64,000 nucleotides of DNA from Qipengyuania sp. SS22 (lineage in GTDB: Bacteria > Pseudomonadota > Alphaproteobacteria > Sphingomonadales > Sphingomonadaceae), in NCBI RefSeq assembly GCF_025736935.1, contig NZ_CP107048.1:620001-684000 (forward strand), given 5' to 3'. This document shows positions 44,106-53,461 of the stretch, piece by piece; the first letter of the stretch is position 1; each line of letters opens with the position of its first letter. The notes beneath the pieces were generated by a model. The model was not told where the DNA came from. It saw only the letters and a list, made by a program, of their open reading frames with translations, and searched no databases. The position numbers and the translations under genes are program-made.

Positions 44106-45091
44106 GCGACGCGCTTCTCGACGACATTCACGCATTCCTCGGCGATACCGAATGGGAAGGGGCGGAAATCGCCCCGCTCGTCGGCGATGCCAGTTTCCGC
44201 CGGTATTTCCGGCTCAAGCTAGGCGGCAAGACCGCGATGCTGATGCATGCGCCGCCGCCCGAGGAAGATCCCAAACCGTTCCTGCACGTCGCGCACTGGC
44301 TGGAAACCAATGGCCTGCGCGCGCCGCACATTCTGTTGGAAGACGCCGCGAGCGGTTGGGTGCTGACCGAGGATTTCGGCGACCAGCGGATGCGCGAATG
44401 GATCGACGACACCCCCGGCGACGAACGTGACATTTATGCCAAGGCGATCGACACGCTGGTACAGTTGCATCGGCTGCCGCCGGGTCCCTTCGAGCGCTAC
44501 GACATGGCGGTGTACCTGCGCGAAGCCATGCTGCTGGTCGAATGGTACTGTCCGGCAATGGGGCTCGAGGTCGATGTGGAGGACTATCGCAAGGCGTGGG
44601 AGGCCGCGCTCGAACCTCTGCTGCCGCGTCAGGCACCGGGCGTGACCGTGCTGCGCGATTACCATGCGGAGAACATCATGCTTCTCGAACCCGGCAAGCT
44701 TGCGGGCGAGCAGGGCTTGATCGATTTCCAGGACGCGCTGGTCGGCCATCCGGCCTATGACCTTGTCAGCCTGCTGCAGGACGCCCGCCGCGATGTTTCC
44801 GAGGACCTCGAATGCAAAATGCTCGGTCGCTACCGCGCTGCGGCCGATGCCGGCGAGCACTTCGAAGCCGATTATGCACTGCTCGGCGCGCAGCGGAATG
44901 CCAAGATCGTCGGTATCTTTACCCGGCTGTGGAAGCGCGATGGCAAGGCGCGCTACCTCGCGATGATCCCGCGGGTCTGGACCGCGATGGAGCGCGATCT
45001 TGCGCATGAGGCGCTGCAGCCGGTCGCCGATTGGTTCGCCGCCAATATCCCGCAGGAAATCCGCGATACCGCGGGCGGGGAAATCCAGTGA
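44102..45091 (+). CDS. amgK: N-acetylmuramate/N-acetylglucosamine kinase AmgK
   Basis: 329 residues, an APH-fold phosphotransferase. The catalytic loop 'LRDYHAENIMLLE' and the metal site 'LIDFQDALVGHPAYDLVSLLQD' are intact; 'GDASFRRYFRL' is the ATP-loop equivalent. It phosphorylates the anomeric position of MurNAc/GlcNAc in peptidoglycan recycling. ATG 44102 overlaps the tsaE stop; MurU follows with a four-base overlap, the usual AmgK-MurU pairing. Confidence 0.93.
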   Translation: MSDALLDDIHAFLGDTEWEGAEIAPLVGDASFRRYFRLKLGGKTAMLMHAPPPEEDPKPFLHVAHWLETNGLRAPHILLEDAASGWVLTEDFGDQRMREWIDDTPGDERDIYAKAIDTLVQLHRLPPGPFERYDMAVYLREAMLLVEWYCPAMGLEVDVEDYRKAWEAALEPLLPRQAPGVTVLRDYHAENIMLLEPGKLAGEQGLIDFQDALVGHPAYDLVSLLQDARRDVSEDLECKMLGRYRAAADAGEHFEADYALLGAQRNAKIVGIFTRLWKRDGKARYLAMIPRVWTAMERDLAHEALQPVADWFAANIPQEIRDTAGGEIQ

Positions 45092-45810
45092 ACGAACTCG
45101 CCTCCGACACCGCCATGCTGATGGCCGCGGGGCTGGGCAAACGCATGCGCCCGCTCACCGCGAGCACCCCCAAACCGCTGGTGCGCGTGGCGGGAAAGCC
45201 GCTGATCGACCGCGCGCTCGACCGGCTGGAGGAGGCGGGGATCGCCAGGGCGGTGGTCAATGTCCATTACCTCGCCGATGCGATCGAAGCGCATGTCGGA
45301 TCGCGCAAGGCGCCTGCCGTGACCTTTTCGGACGAGCGCGAACACTTGCTCGAAACCGGCGGGGGCATGGTGAAAGCCGCTGCGGCGGGCCTGCTGCCCA
45401 GCCAGTTCTTCGCCTGCAATGCCGACAGCATCTGGCTCGATGGCCCGCGCAATGCCTTTGCCGATCTGTCGGCGCGCTGGGACCCCGACCGGATGGACGC
45501 GCTGCTGCTCGTCGTGAACCACGCGCGGGCGTATAATTTCGACGGCGTGGGCGATTTCTACATGAATGGGGCGGGGCTGTTGCAGCGCAAGCTGCCGGGG
45601 CGGATCGCGCCTTTCATCTATACCGGCATCCAGCTCGTGTCCGAGCGGCTGCTGCGCGACGCGCCCGAAGGCAAGTTCTCGACCAATGTCCTGTGGGACC
45701 GGGCGATCGCCGAAGGCCGCCTGTTCGGGCTCGCCTTTACCGGACAGTGGTACGAAGTCGGCACGCCCGCGCATATCCGTCCGACTGAACAGGCGCTCAA
45801 GGGTGGCTGA
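45088..45810 (+). CDS. murU: N-acetylmuramate alpha-1-phosphate uridylyltransferase MurU
   Basis: 240 residues. The nucleotidyltransferase signature 'MAAGLGKRMRPLT' and 'PKPLVRVAGKPLI' is at residues ~10-40; the metal Asp is in 'ACNADSIW'. It makes UDP-MurNAc directly from recycled MurNAc-1-P, bypassing de novo synthesis. GTG 45088 overlaps the amgK stop (GTGA); addB begins within its last eight bases. Confidence 0.93.
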   Translation: MNELASDTAMLMAAGLGKRMRPLTASTPKPLVRVAGKPLIDRALDRLEEAGIARAVVNVHYLADAIEAHVGSRKAPAVTFSDEREHLLETGGGMVKAAAAGLLPSQFFACNADSIWLDGPRNAFADLSARWDPDRMDALLLVVNHARAYNFDGVGDFYMNGAGLLQRKLPGRIAPFIYTGIQLVSERLLRDAPEGKFSTNVLWDRAIAEGRLFGLAFTGQWYEVGTPAHIRPTEQALKGG

Positions 45811-48800
45811 ACGGCACCAGCCGCAGGTCTACTCGATTGCTGCCCACCGCGGCTTTGCCGATGCGCTGGTGGCGGGCCTTGTCCCGCGGTATTCGGAGCC
45901 CGAATTCGGCCTCGCGCGGCTGACGCTGCTGGTACCGAGCAGCCGCGCGCGCCGGACGATTGCCGAAGCCTTCATCCGTCACGCAGGCGAGCACACCGCG
46001 CCGGGGCTGCTGATGCCGCGCATGGCGGTGGTCGGCGATCTCGATCTGGATGAAACGCTGGGTCCATTGCTCGACCCGCTTGGCGCCGCCGATGTCCCAC
46101 CCGCGATCGATCCGCAGCGGCGGTTGTTCGCGCTGGCCCAGCTGATTGCCGGGACCATGGGCGACGAGGCACCCGGCGGGGCGACCCTGCTCCGGCTGGC
46201 GCGCGAGATGGGCGCGACGATGGACCGGCTACTGGTCGAAGGCGTGGGTCCCGAGGAACTGCTTGGCGAGTCCGTGCTCGACCTGTTCGGATCGCTGTCG
46301 GGCCATTGGCAGCAAAGCCTCCACCTCTTTGCCAGCGTGCAGGCGCAATGGCTGTCACAATTGCGCGAATGGGACGCGCTCGACGCTGCCGCGCGGCGCA
46401 ATCGGCTGTTCGACTGGGCCGCTTCGCGCTGGAAGCAAACCCCGCCGCCGACACCGGTCGTGGCTGCGGGGGTGACCAGCGCGGCGCCGTCGCTCGCACG
46501 GCTGTTACGCGTTGTCGCCGATCTTGAATATGGCGCGGTGATCCTGCCCGATTTCGACCTGACCATGCCGCAGGCGGTGTGGGACGAGCTGGGGCGGGCG
46601 GGTGCCACTCCCGAGCCTGGCGCTACGCCCTTCGCGCGCGATGATGCAGTGACGCATCCGCAATATCATCTCAAGCTGCTGCTCAACCGCATGGGCGTGG
46701 CGCGGGAAGAAGTGCAGCCATGGCATCGCAAGGGCCTCGCCGCGGCGCCGCCCGAGCGCAGCCATGCGATCGGTTCGCTGTTCCTCCCGCCCGAGGCGAG
46801 CAAGGGCTGGGTCGATCTGCCGCCCGAAAAGCGCCGGCTGTCGGGCCTGCGGACGATGACCTGCGCCACGCCCGAGGAGGAGGCGCAGGCGATCGCGCTG
46901 CTGGTGCGCGAAGCGCTCGAGGAGCCCGAGCGGCGTGTGGCAGTCGTTACCCCGGATCGCGCGATGGCGCGGCGGGTGGTGCATCATCTCGACCGCTGGA
47001 ATATTGCCGCCGACGATTCGGCGGGACGCCCGCTTTCGCAGACCCCTGCGGGGCGCTTGTTCCTGCTGCTTGCTGAAGTGATGGCGGAAGATGCTGCGCC
47101 CGTTCCGCTGATGGGGCTGTTGGCGCATCCGCTGGTCGATGGCGGGATGGAGCGCGGCACCTGGCTACGGCAGCTGCGCCGGGCCGAGCGCCGCTTGCGC
47201 GGGCCGCGGCAGGCGGGCGGGCTTGTTCCGCTTGCGAAGATCGCGGCGCAGCTCTCCGAAACCCATCCTCGCATTGGCGAATGGTATGGGGTGGTCGAAC
47301 AGGCGCTCACCCCGCTGCTTGCCTTGCTGCGTGAGGCAAGCGCGCCGCTGGCCGAAGTGCTGGACGCGCTGGCCGCGACCGGAGAGGCGCTATGCGGGGA
47401 AAAGCTGTGGGGGAGGGAAGACGGCCGCGCGCTCTCCGCCTTTGTCGAGGATTTGCGGCTGCATGCGCGCGAGGCGGATTTTGCTCTCGCCCCCACCGAA
47501 GCGGGTATCGCACTGCGCGATGCGATGGAGCAGATCGCGGTGCGCCCACCCTATGGCGGGCATGCGCGGGTGCATATTCTCGGCCTGCTCGAAAGCCGGA
47601 TGACCCGCGCCGAGCTGGTCATCTGTGCGGGACTCAACGAAGGTGTCTGGCCCATCAGGGGCGGGATCGACGCGCTGCTCGCGCCGCCCGTGCTCCGCGC
47701 GCTGGGCATTCCCGGCTCCGATTTCCGCATCGGTCTGTCGGCGCACGATCTGGCAGGCGCGATGGGCGCACCCGAAGTGGTGCTCTCGCGGTCGGAGCGC
47801 GACGAGGCGGGGCCTGCGATCCCCTCGCGCTTCCTGCTGCGTGTCCAGGCGCTGCTGGGCGAAATGCTGCCGCGTTACGAGGAGCGCGACGTGGTCGCGC
47901 TGGCCCGCGCCATGACGCGCGCACCGGCGGCCGAGCGCTATCCGCGCCCCGCGCCCGATCCCGCGCCGGACCAGCGCGATGTCGATATTTCCGCCACCGC
48001 GCTCGATCGGCTGCTGGGCGATCCCTACCAATTCTATGCGGGCAAGATCATGGGTCTGTCCGATCTCGACGCGCTCGATGCCGAGCCCTCGGCGCTCTGG
48101 CAGGGCAATGTCGCGCATACGATCCTGCAGCGCTGGCACGAAGCGCGCGAGACCGACCCGGCGGCAACCTTGGCGCCGATCATGGAAGCAGTGCTCGACG
48201 AGGAGAATGCTGACTCGATGATGCGGGGGCTGTGGCAACCCCGCCTGGAAGCAGCGCTGCGCTGGATCGAGGACAAGGTGACCGGTTACGAAGGTCGCCG
48301 CGTGCTCGCGGTCGAAAAGAAGGGCGCGATGATCTTTGAGGGCGTGCAGGTGCATGGCCGCGCGGACCGGATCGACCGGCTCGAGGACGGTAGCCTTGCG
48401 ATCATCGACTACAAGACCGGCAAGCCGCCCAGCGCGGCAATGGTCGAGCAGGGTTTTGCGCTCCAGCTCGGCATCCTCGGCCTGATTGCCGAGCGGGGCG
48501 GGTTCGGCGGTCTGTCGGGCGATCCGCACGGCTATGAATACTGGTCTTTGGGCAAGGCGCACAATGACGATAACCCGTTCGGCTTCGGCTATGTCGACAT
48601 CCCGCTGAAGGTCGGGCGCAAGACTTCGGGTGTGCTGCCTGAGGAATTCCTTCCGCTCACCGCCGAGAAACTGACGCTGGCTATCGGCCGCTTTATCAAG
48701 GGCCGCGATCCCTTCACCGCGCGCGAGAACCCGAATTACCCCGCCTACGACACCTATGACCAGCTGATGCGGCTCGATGAATGGATCGCGCATCAGGATG

Positions 48801-48817
48801 GCGGAGAGGACGCATGA
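45803..48817 (+). CDS. addB: Double-strand break repair protein AddB
   Basis: 1004 residues from GTG 45803 (VAERHQPQVYS); the open frame upstream belongs to murU's shadow. AddB is an inactivated helicase plus nuclease partner of AddA. The C-terminal nuclease domain has 'HGRADRIDRLEDGSLAIIDYKTGK' region with D869 and K871; a RecB-like exonuclease resecting broken DNA ends. 'LGLLESRMTRAELVICAGLNEGVWP' is a family block. Overlaps addA by four bases. Confidence 0.95.
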   Translation: MAERHQPQVYSIAAHRGFADALVAGLVPRYSEPEFGLARLTLLVPSSRARRTIAEAFIRHAGEHTAPGLLMPRMAVVGDLDLDETLGPLLDPLGAADVPPAIDPQRRLFALAQLIAGTMGDEAPGGATLLRLAREMGATMDRLLVEGVGPEELLGESVLDLFGSLSGHWQQSLHLFASVQAQWLSQLREWDALDAAARRNRLFDWAASRWKQTPPPTPVVAAGVTSAAPSLARLLRVVADLEYGAVILPDFDLTMPQAVWDELGRAGATPEPGATPFARDDAVTHPQYHLKLLLNRMGVAREEVQPWHRKGLAAAPPERSHAIGSLFLPPEASKGWVDLPPEKRRLSGLRTMTCATPEEEAQAIALLVREALEEPERRVAVVTPDRAMARRVVHHLDRWNIAADDSAGRPLSQTPAGRLFLLLAEVMAEDAAPVPLMGLLAHPLVDGGMERGTWLRQLRRAERRLRGPRQAGGLVPLAKIAAQLSETHPRIGEWYGVVEQALTPLLALLREASAPLAEVLDALAATGEALCGEKLWGREDGRALSAFVEDLRLHAREADFALAPTEAGIALRDAMEQIAVRPPYGGHARVHILGLLESRMTRAELVICAGLNEGVWPIRGGIDALLAPPVLRALGIPGSDFRIGLSAHDLAGAMGAPEVVLSRSERDEAGPAIPSRFLLRVQALLGEMLPRYEERDVVALARAMTRAPAAERYPRPAPDPAPDQRDVDISATALDRLLGDPYQFYAGKIMGLSDLDALDAEPSALWQGNVAHTILQRWHEARETDPAATLAPIMEAVLDEENADSMMRGLWQPRLEAALRWIEDKVTGYEGRRVLAVEKKGAMIFEGVQVHGRADRIDRLEDGSLAIIDYKTGKPPSAAMVEQGFALQLGILGLIAERGGFGGLSGDPHGYEYWSLGKAHNDDNPFGFGYVDIPLKVGRKTSGVLPEEFLPLTAEKLTLAIGRFIKGRDPFTARENPNYPAYDTYDQLMRLDEWIAHQDGGEDA

Positions 48818-51800
48818 GCGGGACCGTCTACGAACTGCAGGACAAGCAGCGGCTCGCGGTCGATCCGCAGGACAGCGTGTGGCTGTCGGCAAGCGCGGGA
48901 ACGGGCAAGACGCAGGTGCTGTCGGCGCGTGTGCTCCGGCTGCTGCTCGAACCGGGCGCCGATCCGTCGCAGGTGCTGTGCCTGACCTTTACCAAGGCGG
49001 GCGCGGCCGAAATGGCGGTGCGGGTAAATGCGGTGCTCGCACGCTGGGTGCGGATGGACGATGCACAGCTGGGCAAGGAGCTCGGCTTTCTCGGCGCCCC
49101 GGCCGATCCCGAGACACGCGCCCGAGCCCGCGCGCTGTTTGCGCGGGTGCTCGATTGTCCCGGCGGCGGCTTGCGGATCGATACGATCCACGCCTTTGCG
49201 CAATATCTCCTCGCCGCGTTCCCGGGCGAGGCGGGCATTCTGCCCGGATCGCGCCCGATGGAAGACCGCGAGCGGGACCTGCTCAGCCGCGAGGTGCTGT
49301 CGAGCCTGCTGGGTGACGGCGACATCCGCATAACCGGCGCGATTGCCGAGATGAGCAAACGCAAGGGCCCCGATGCGGTCCGCGGCTGGCTGATGCGCTG
49401 CGCACGGCACATGGACCTATGGCGCGGGCCGGGAAGCTGGCAGCCGCCAATGCAGCCGCGCGTCCACCGCCTGCTCGGCATTCCCGCCGATGCCGATGCA
49501 GCATGGGTGGCGCAGGCCTGTGCGGACGACGCCTTTCCGGTTGCGGCTTTGCGCGCCTGCCTGTCCGCGACGCGCGCATGGCCCGCGAAGACCGGGCAGC
49601 AATGCGCGGATTTCATCGAAGGCTGGATTGCCGGTGATCCCGAGGCGCGCCGCGCCGGTCTCGACGGATTCCTGACTACGCTGCTCAAGAAGGAAGGCGA
49701 CCCGCGCAAACTGGCCGGGGCCGAGAAAACCGACCCCGCCTTTCCGGACAACCAGCAGCAGGTGGCCGAGGCCGTGGCGCTGGTGCGCGAACGCGCTGCT
49801 CTGATAGAGCTTGCCGCATTCCTTGCCCCGCAGCTCGAGGCGGGACGGGCCTTTGCGCTGGCCTGGCATAAGGCAAAGGAACGCGAGGGGCTGGTCGATT
49901 TCGACGACCTTATCGCGCGCGCTGCCACGCTGCTGTCGAACAGCGCGATGGCCGAGTGGATCCGCTACAAGCTCGACCGCAGTTTCGACCATATCCTCGT
50001 CGACGAGGCGCAGGATACCAATGCGGCGCAATGGAGCATCGTGAAGGCGCTGACCGACGATTATTTCGACGGCGCCGGGGCGCAGGGCGATGCGGTGCGC
50101 ACGATCTTTGCAGTCGGCGACTACAAGCAGGCGATCTTCGGTTTCCAGGGCACCAGCCCGGAAAACTTCCGCGAGGCGCGCGATTACTTCCGCGACAAGC
50201 TGGGTGCCGCTGCGCAGGCCGCGCGCGAAACGCGCGGCACGCCGGAAGTTCGCGGGCTGGAGGAATACGGGCTGGGGCGCAGCTATCGCACGAACCAGCA
50301 GGTGCTGGGCTTTGTCGACCGGGCAATCGACGCGATTGGCTATGACGGTTTCGGTCTCGACCAGCGCGGCGACCCGCATTCCGGCAGCGCGGAGCCGGGA
50401 CTGATCGGCCTGTGGCAGGTCGTCCAGGTCACGGAAGGCGAGGACGACGACGGCGAGCGTGAAGGCTGGCTTGCCCGGCACGACCGCCGGCTGGCCGATC
50501 GCATCGCGCAGCAGGTGGCACAGTGGCTCGATCCTGCGGGCGAGGGTTTCACGCTGTCGAAGGGCAATCCGCGCCGCGCGACCGCCGGCGATGTTATGAT
50601 CCTGGTGCAGAAGCGGCGCGAGCTGGCGTCGCTGATCGTCGCGCGGCTTTACCGTCACGGTGTTCCCGTCGCCGGGGTCGATCGCCTGCGGCTCGGCAAT
50701 CCGCTGGCGGTAAAGGATCTGATGGCGGCGCTGCGCTTTGCCGCGCAACCGCTCGACGATCTCACGCTCGCCAGCCTGCTCGTCTCGCCGCTGATCGGCT
50801 GGAGCCAGGACGAATTGCTGCGCTACGGCCATCGCCCGCCGCGGGTCCGGCTGTGGGAGCATTTGCGCGAAAGCGATGCCGATCGGGTGGTGGGAACCAT
50901 GGGCATCCTGCGCGAAATCCTGCGCCGCGCCGATTACGACAGTCCGCAGCAATTGCTCCACTGGATGCTGATCGGCCCGATGGACGGACGGCGGCAATTG
51001 GTCGCGCGGCTGGGGCGCGAGGCGAACGATCCGATCGACGAATTGCTCAATGCGGCGAATGCCTATGCCAGCGCGCATACCGCCAGCCTGCAGGGCTTCA
51101 TCCGCTGGTTCGATGCCGGCGATGGCGACCTGAAACGCGAAGCAGGCGAGGGCGGCGACCAGGTGCGCGTCATGACCGTGCATGGCTCGAAAGGTCTCGA
51201 AGCGCCGATCGTGATCCTTGCCGACAGCGCGATCCGCCCCGATGGCGCGGGCGAGCTGGTCCTGCACGAGGACCTCCCCGGTGGGGGCGAGGCACGCGCG
51301 GTCCCGCTGCCCGTCCTTGCCAAGGGCGAGCAGGTCGGCCCGGTGCGGCTGGCGGGTGAGCTCGAAACCGCCAAGACAATGCAGGAGCACTGGCGGCTGC
51401 TCTATGTCGCGCTGACACGCGCACAGGAAGCGCTGTTCATCACCGGCTCGCTGGGTCCGCGCGATGCGAAGAACGGCCCGCATGAGGATAGCTGGTATGC
51501 GCGCCTCAAACCGTTGTTTGCCGAGGATGAGGGGCTGGCGGACCCGATCTGGGGTGCGCGCTGGGAGATCGGCGAACGCGCCCCGGCGGTAGCGCCAGCG
51601 GCCGAGCACACCGCCGAGAGTTCGCAGCCGATGCTGCCTGTATGGGCCACGCGCCCGATCGGTCCCGAACCGCGGCCACCGCGCCCGCTAGCCCCATCGG
51701 GGTTGGGTGAGGTCGAGGGCAGCGATCCACCGCTGCCGCCCGCCAATGCGGCGGAAGCGGCGCGGCGCGGGACGCTGATCCATGCGCTGCTCGAACGGAT

Positions 51801-52293
51801 GCCGCAGCTGGCCGAGGATATGCGCGAAGAACAGGCCCGCGGCTGGCTCGCGCGGCAGGCCCCCGATCTGACCGAGGCGGAGCGCGCGGAAATGCTCACG
51901 CGGGTTCGCGCGGTGCTTGAGGACCCGGCCTTCGCGCATGTGTTCGGGCCGCAGGCGCTTGCCGAAGTGCCGCTCGCCGCGACGGTCGAAGGGCAGGTCG
52001 TGATGGGCACGGCGGACCGGTTGCTGGTCACGAGCGAGACGGTCACCGTGGTCGATTTCAAGACCGCGCGGCGCCCGCCGGCCACGCTTGGTGACATTCC
52101 CGACAGCACGTTGAAGCAGATGGCAGCCTATGTTGCCGCGCTGGAGACGATCTATCCCGGACGCCGGGTCGAAGCGGCGGTACTCTATACCCAGACGCCG
52201 CAGCTGTTCGCCTTGCCGCCCGCAAAGCTGGCTGCCTACAAGAGCGCGTTTGCGGGGCCGCAGGAAAGTTTTACCCTGCCACCCGTTGAGTAA
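48814..52293 (+). CDS. addA: Double-strand break repair helicase AddA
   Basis: 1159 residues, UvrD/Rep-type helicase-nuclease. Walker A SAGTGKT is at 27-33, 'CLTFTKAGAAEMAVRV' is motif Ia, 'HILVDEAQDTNAAQW' motif II, 'GDYKQAIFGFQG' motif III, 'VMTVHGSKGLEAPIV' motif V and 'LLYVALTRAQEALF' motif VI. The C-terminal nuclease has 'VVDFKTARRPP'. With AddB it unwinds and degrades broken ends for RecA loading. ATG 48814 overlaps the addB stop. Confidence 0.97.
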   Translation: MSGTVYELQDKQRLAVDPQDSVWLSASAGTGKTQVLSARVLRLLLEPGADPSQVLCLTFTKAGAAEMAVRVNAVLARWVRMDDAQLGKELGFLGAPADPETRARARALFARVLDCPGGGLRIDTIHAFAQYLLAAFPGEAGILPGSRPMEDRERDLLSREVLSSLLGDGDIRITGAIAEMSKRKGPDAVRGWLMRCARHMDLWRGPGSWQPPMQPRVHRLLGIPADADAAWVAQACADDAFPVAALRACLSATRAWPAKTGQQCADFIEGWIAGDPEARRAGLDGFLTTLLKKEGDPRKLAGAEKTDPAFPDNQQQVAEAVALVRERAALIELAAFLAPQLEAGRAFALAWHKAKEREGLVDFDDLIARAATLLSNSAMAEWIRYKLDRSFDHILVDEAQDTNAAQWSIVKALTDDYFDGAGAQGDAVRTIFAVGDYKQAIFGFQGTSPENFREARDYFRDKLGAAAQAARETRGTPEVRGLEEYGLGRSYRTNQQVLGFVDRAIDAIGYDGFGLDQRGDPHSGSAEPGLIGLWQVVQVTEGEDDDGEREGWLARHDRRLADRIAQQVAQWLDPAGEGFTLSKGNPRRATAGDVMILVQKRRELASLIVARLYRHGVPVAGVDRLRLGNPLAVKDLMAALRFAAQPLDDLTLASLLVSPLIGWSQDELLRYGHRPPRVRLWEHLRESDADRVVGTMGILREILRRADYDSPQQLLHWMLIGPMDGRRQLVARLGREANDPIDELLNAANAYASAHTASLQGFIRWFDAGDGDLKREAGEGGDQVRVMTVHGSKGLEAPIVILADSAIRPDGAGELVLHEDLPGGGEARAVPLPVLAKGEQVGPVRLAGELETAKTMQEHWRLLYVALTRAQEALFITGSLGPRDAKNGPHEDSWYARLKPLFAEDEGLADPIWGARWEIGERAPAVAPAAEHTAESSQPMLPVWATRPIGPEPRPPRPLAPSGLGEVEGSDPPLPPANAAEAARRGTLIHALLERMPQLAEDMREEQARGWLARQAPDLTEAERAEMLTRVRAVLEDPAFAHVFGPQALAEVPLAATVEGQVVMGTADRLLVTSETVTVVDFKTARRPPATLGDIPDSTLKQMAAYVAALETIYPGRRVEAAVLYTQTPQLFALPPAKLAAYKSAFAGPQESFTLPPVE

Positions 52294-52343
52294 TCGACCG
52301 GGCCGCCCACATCGGGGGCCAAGCGAATTTCAGGAGATTTCCC

Positions 52344-52664
52344 ATGGCCACCACCGCCGTCACCGACGCCAGCTTCCAATCCGACGTGCTCGAAAGCGAC
52401 AAGCCCGTGCTGGTCGATTTCTGGGCCGACTGGTGCGGTCCGTGCAAGATGATTGCACCCGCGCTCGAAGAACTGAGCGAGGAACTGGGCGAGCAGGTCA
52501 CCATCGCCAAGATGGACATCATGGAAAACCCCGATGTCCCCGGTTCGATGGGCGTCCAGTCGATCCCTTATCTGGTGCTGTTCAAGAATGGCGAAGCCGC
52601 CGCCCATATGCGCGGCGCGGCGCCCAAGGGCCAGCTCAAGCAGTGGCTTGAGAGCGAGCTTTAA
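52344..52664 (+). CDS. trxA: Thioredoxin
   Basis: 106 residues with the active site WCGPC (C31, C34) and the cis-Pro block 'VQSIPYLVLFKNG'. A cytoplasmic disulfide reductant for ribonucleotide reductase, peroxiredoxins and others. ATG 52344 lies 50 bases after addA with AGGAG ribosome site, so it may be co-transcribed but is likely also independently expressed. Its stop overlaps the convergent hisN stop by three bases. Confidence 0.97.
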   Translation: MATTAVTDASFQSDVLESDKPVLVDFWADWCGPCKMIAPALEELSEELGEQVTIAKMDIMENPDVPGSMGVQSIPYLVLFKNGEAAAHMRGAAPKGQLKQWLESEL

Positions 52665-53461
52665 TCCAGCTTCGCATATAGTTCGGCGAGTTCGTCCCAC
52701 AGGGCCGGGCTCGCCGCACCCAGCAGGCCCGTCCGGCCCACCTCGTCCACGCGATAGGGTGTGCCGTCGGGCCGCGCTGCTTTTCCGCCCGCTTCGTTGA
52801 GCCACAACGCGCCTGCGGCGTGGTCCCAGGCCAGCGTGCGCTCGAAAATCGACACATCGTTCGTGCCCAGCGCCAGCCGCGGATATTGCTCGGCGGCGCA
52901 ATAGGGGATGTCGACGAGCTCGTACTGTGGCGCGATGTGCCGCCGCGTCGCCTCGCGGCGCTCCTGCTGCATGAAGATCAGCGATATGGCAGCGATCGGC
53001 GGCGTCTTGCCGGTCGCCCGGGCTTCGACCCTCGCGCCATCGACCTGTGCCCCCTGACCGCGGTGCGCGACGCAGAAGCGCCCGCTGAGGCAATCGTAAA
53101 TCCACCCGGACTGCGCCTCGCCGCCTTCGGCGCGCGCGATGATGATCCCGAACGGCGGCTTCCCGCTGGCGAAATTGCGTGTCCCGTCGACCGGATCGAC
53201 GATCCAGCAAGGGTGATCGAGCCGGTCGAGTATGGCGGGGTCCGAATGCGCGGTTTCCTCGCCCACGAAGGCGAGTGTATCGTCGAGCGCGGCCAGCCCC
53301 TCGCGCAGCAGCGCCTCGCTCTCCTTGTCGGCCACGGTGACGGGGTCGTTGCCGCCCTTGTCCTCGACTTCGCCCGCGGCAAGGTTGCGATAGCGCGGCA
53401 GGATCGCCTGCTTGGTGACCCGCTGCATCAGCGCAAGGATATCGCGGTCGAGCGCGCTCAC
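52661..53461 (-). CDS. hisN: Inositol monophosphatase-family histidinol-phosphatase
   Basis: 266 residues from GTG 53461, overlapping the argJ stop (GTGA). Li+-sensitive IMPase fold: metal ligands in 'GEETAH', 'WIVDPVDGTRNF' and the late 'ERTLAWDHAAGALWL'. In alphaproteobacteria this clade usually acts as histidinol-phosphatase (HisN), the penultimate step of histidine synthesis, but inositol phosphatase activity cannot be excluded from sequence. Coupled to argJ, an amino-acid gene, which supports HisN. Confidence 0.85.
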   Translation of the reverse strand: MSALDRDILALMQRVTKQAILPRYRNLAAGEVEDKGGNDPVTVADKESEALLREGLAALDDTLAFVGEETAHSDPAILDRLDHPCWIVDPVDGTRNFASGKPPFGIIIARAEGGEAQSGWIYDCLSGRFCVAHRGQGAQVDGARVEARATGKTPPIAAISLIFMQQERREATRRHIAPQYELVDIPYCAAEQYPRLALGTNDVSIFERTLAWDHAAGALWLNEAGGKAARPDGTPYRVDEVGRTGLLGAASPALWDELAELYAKLD

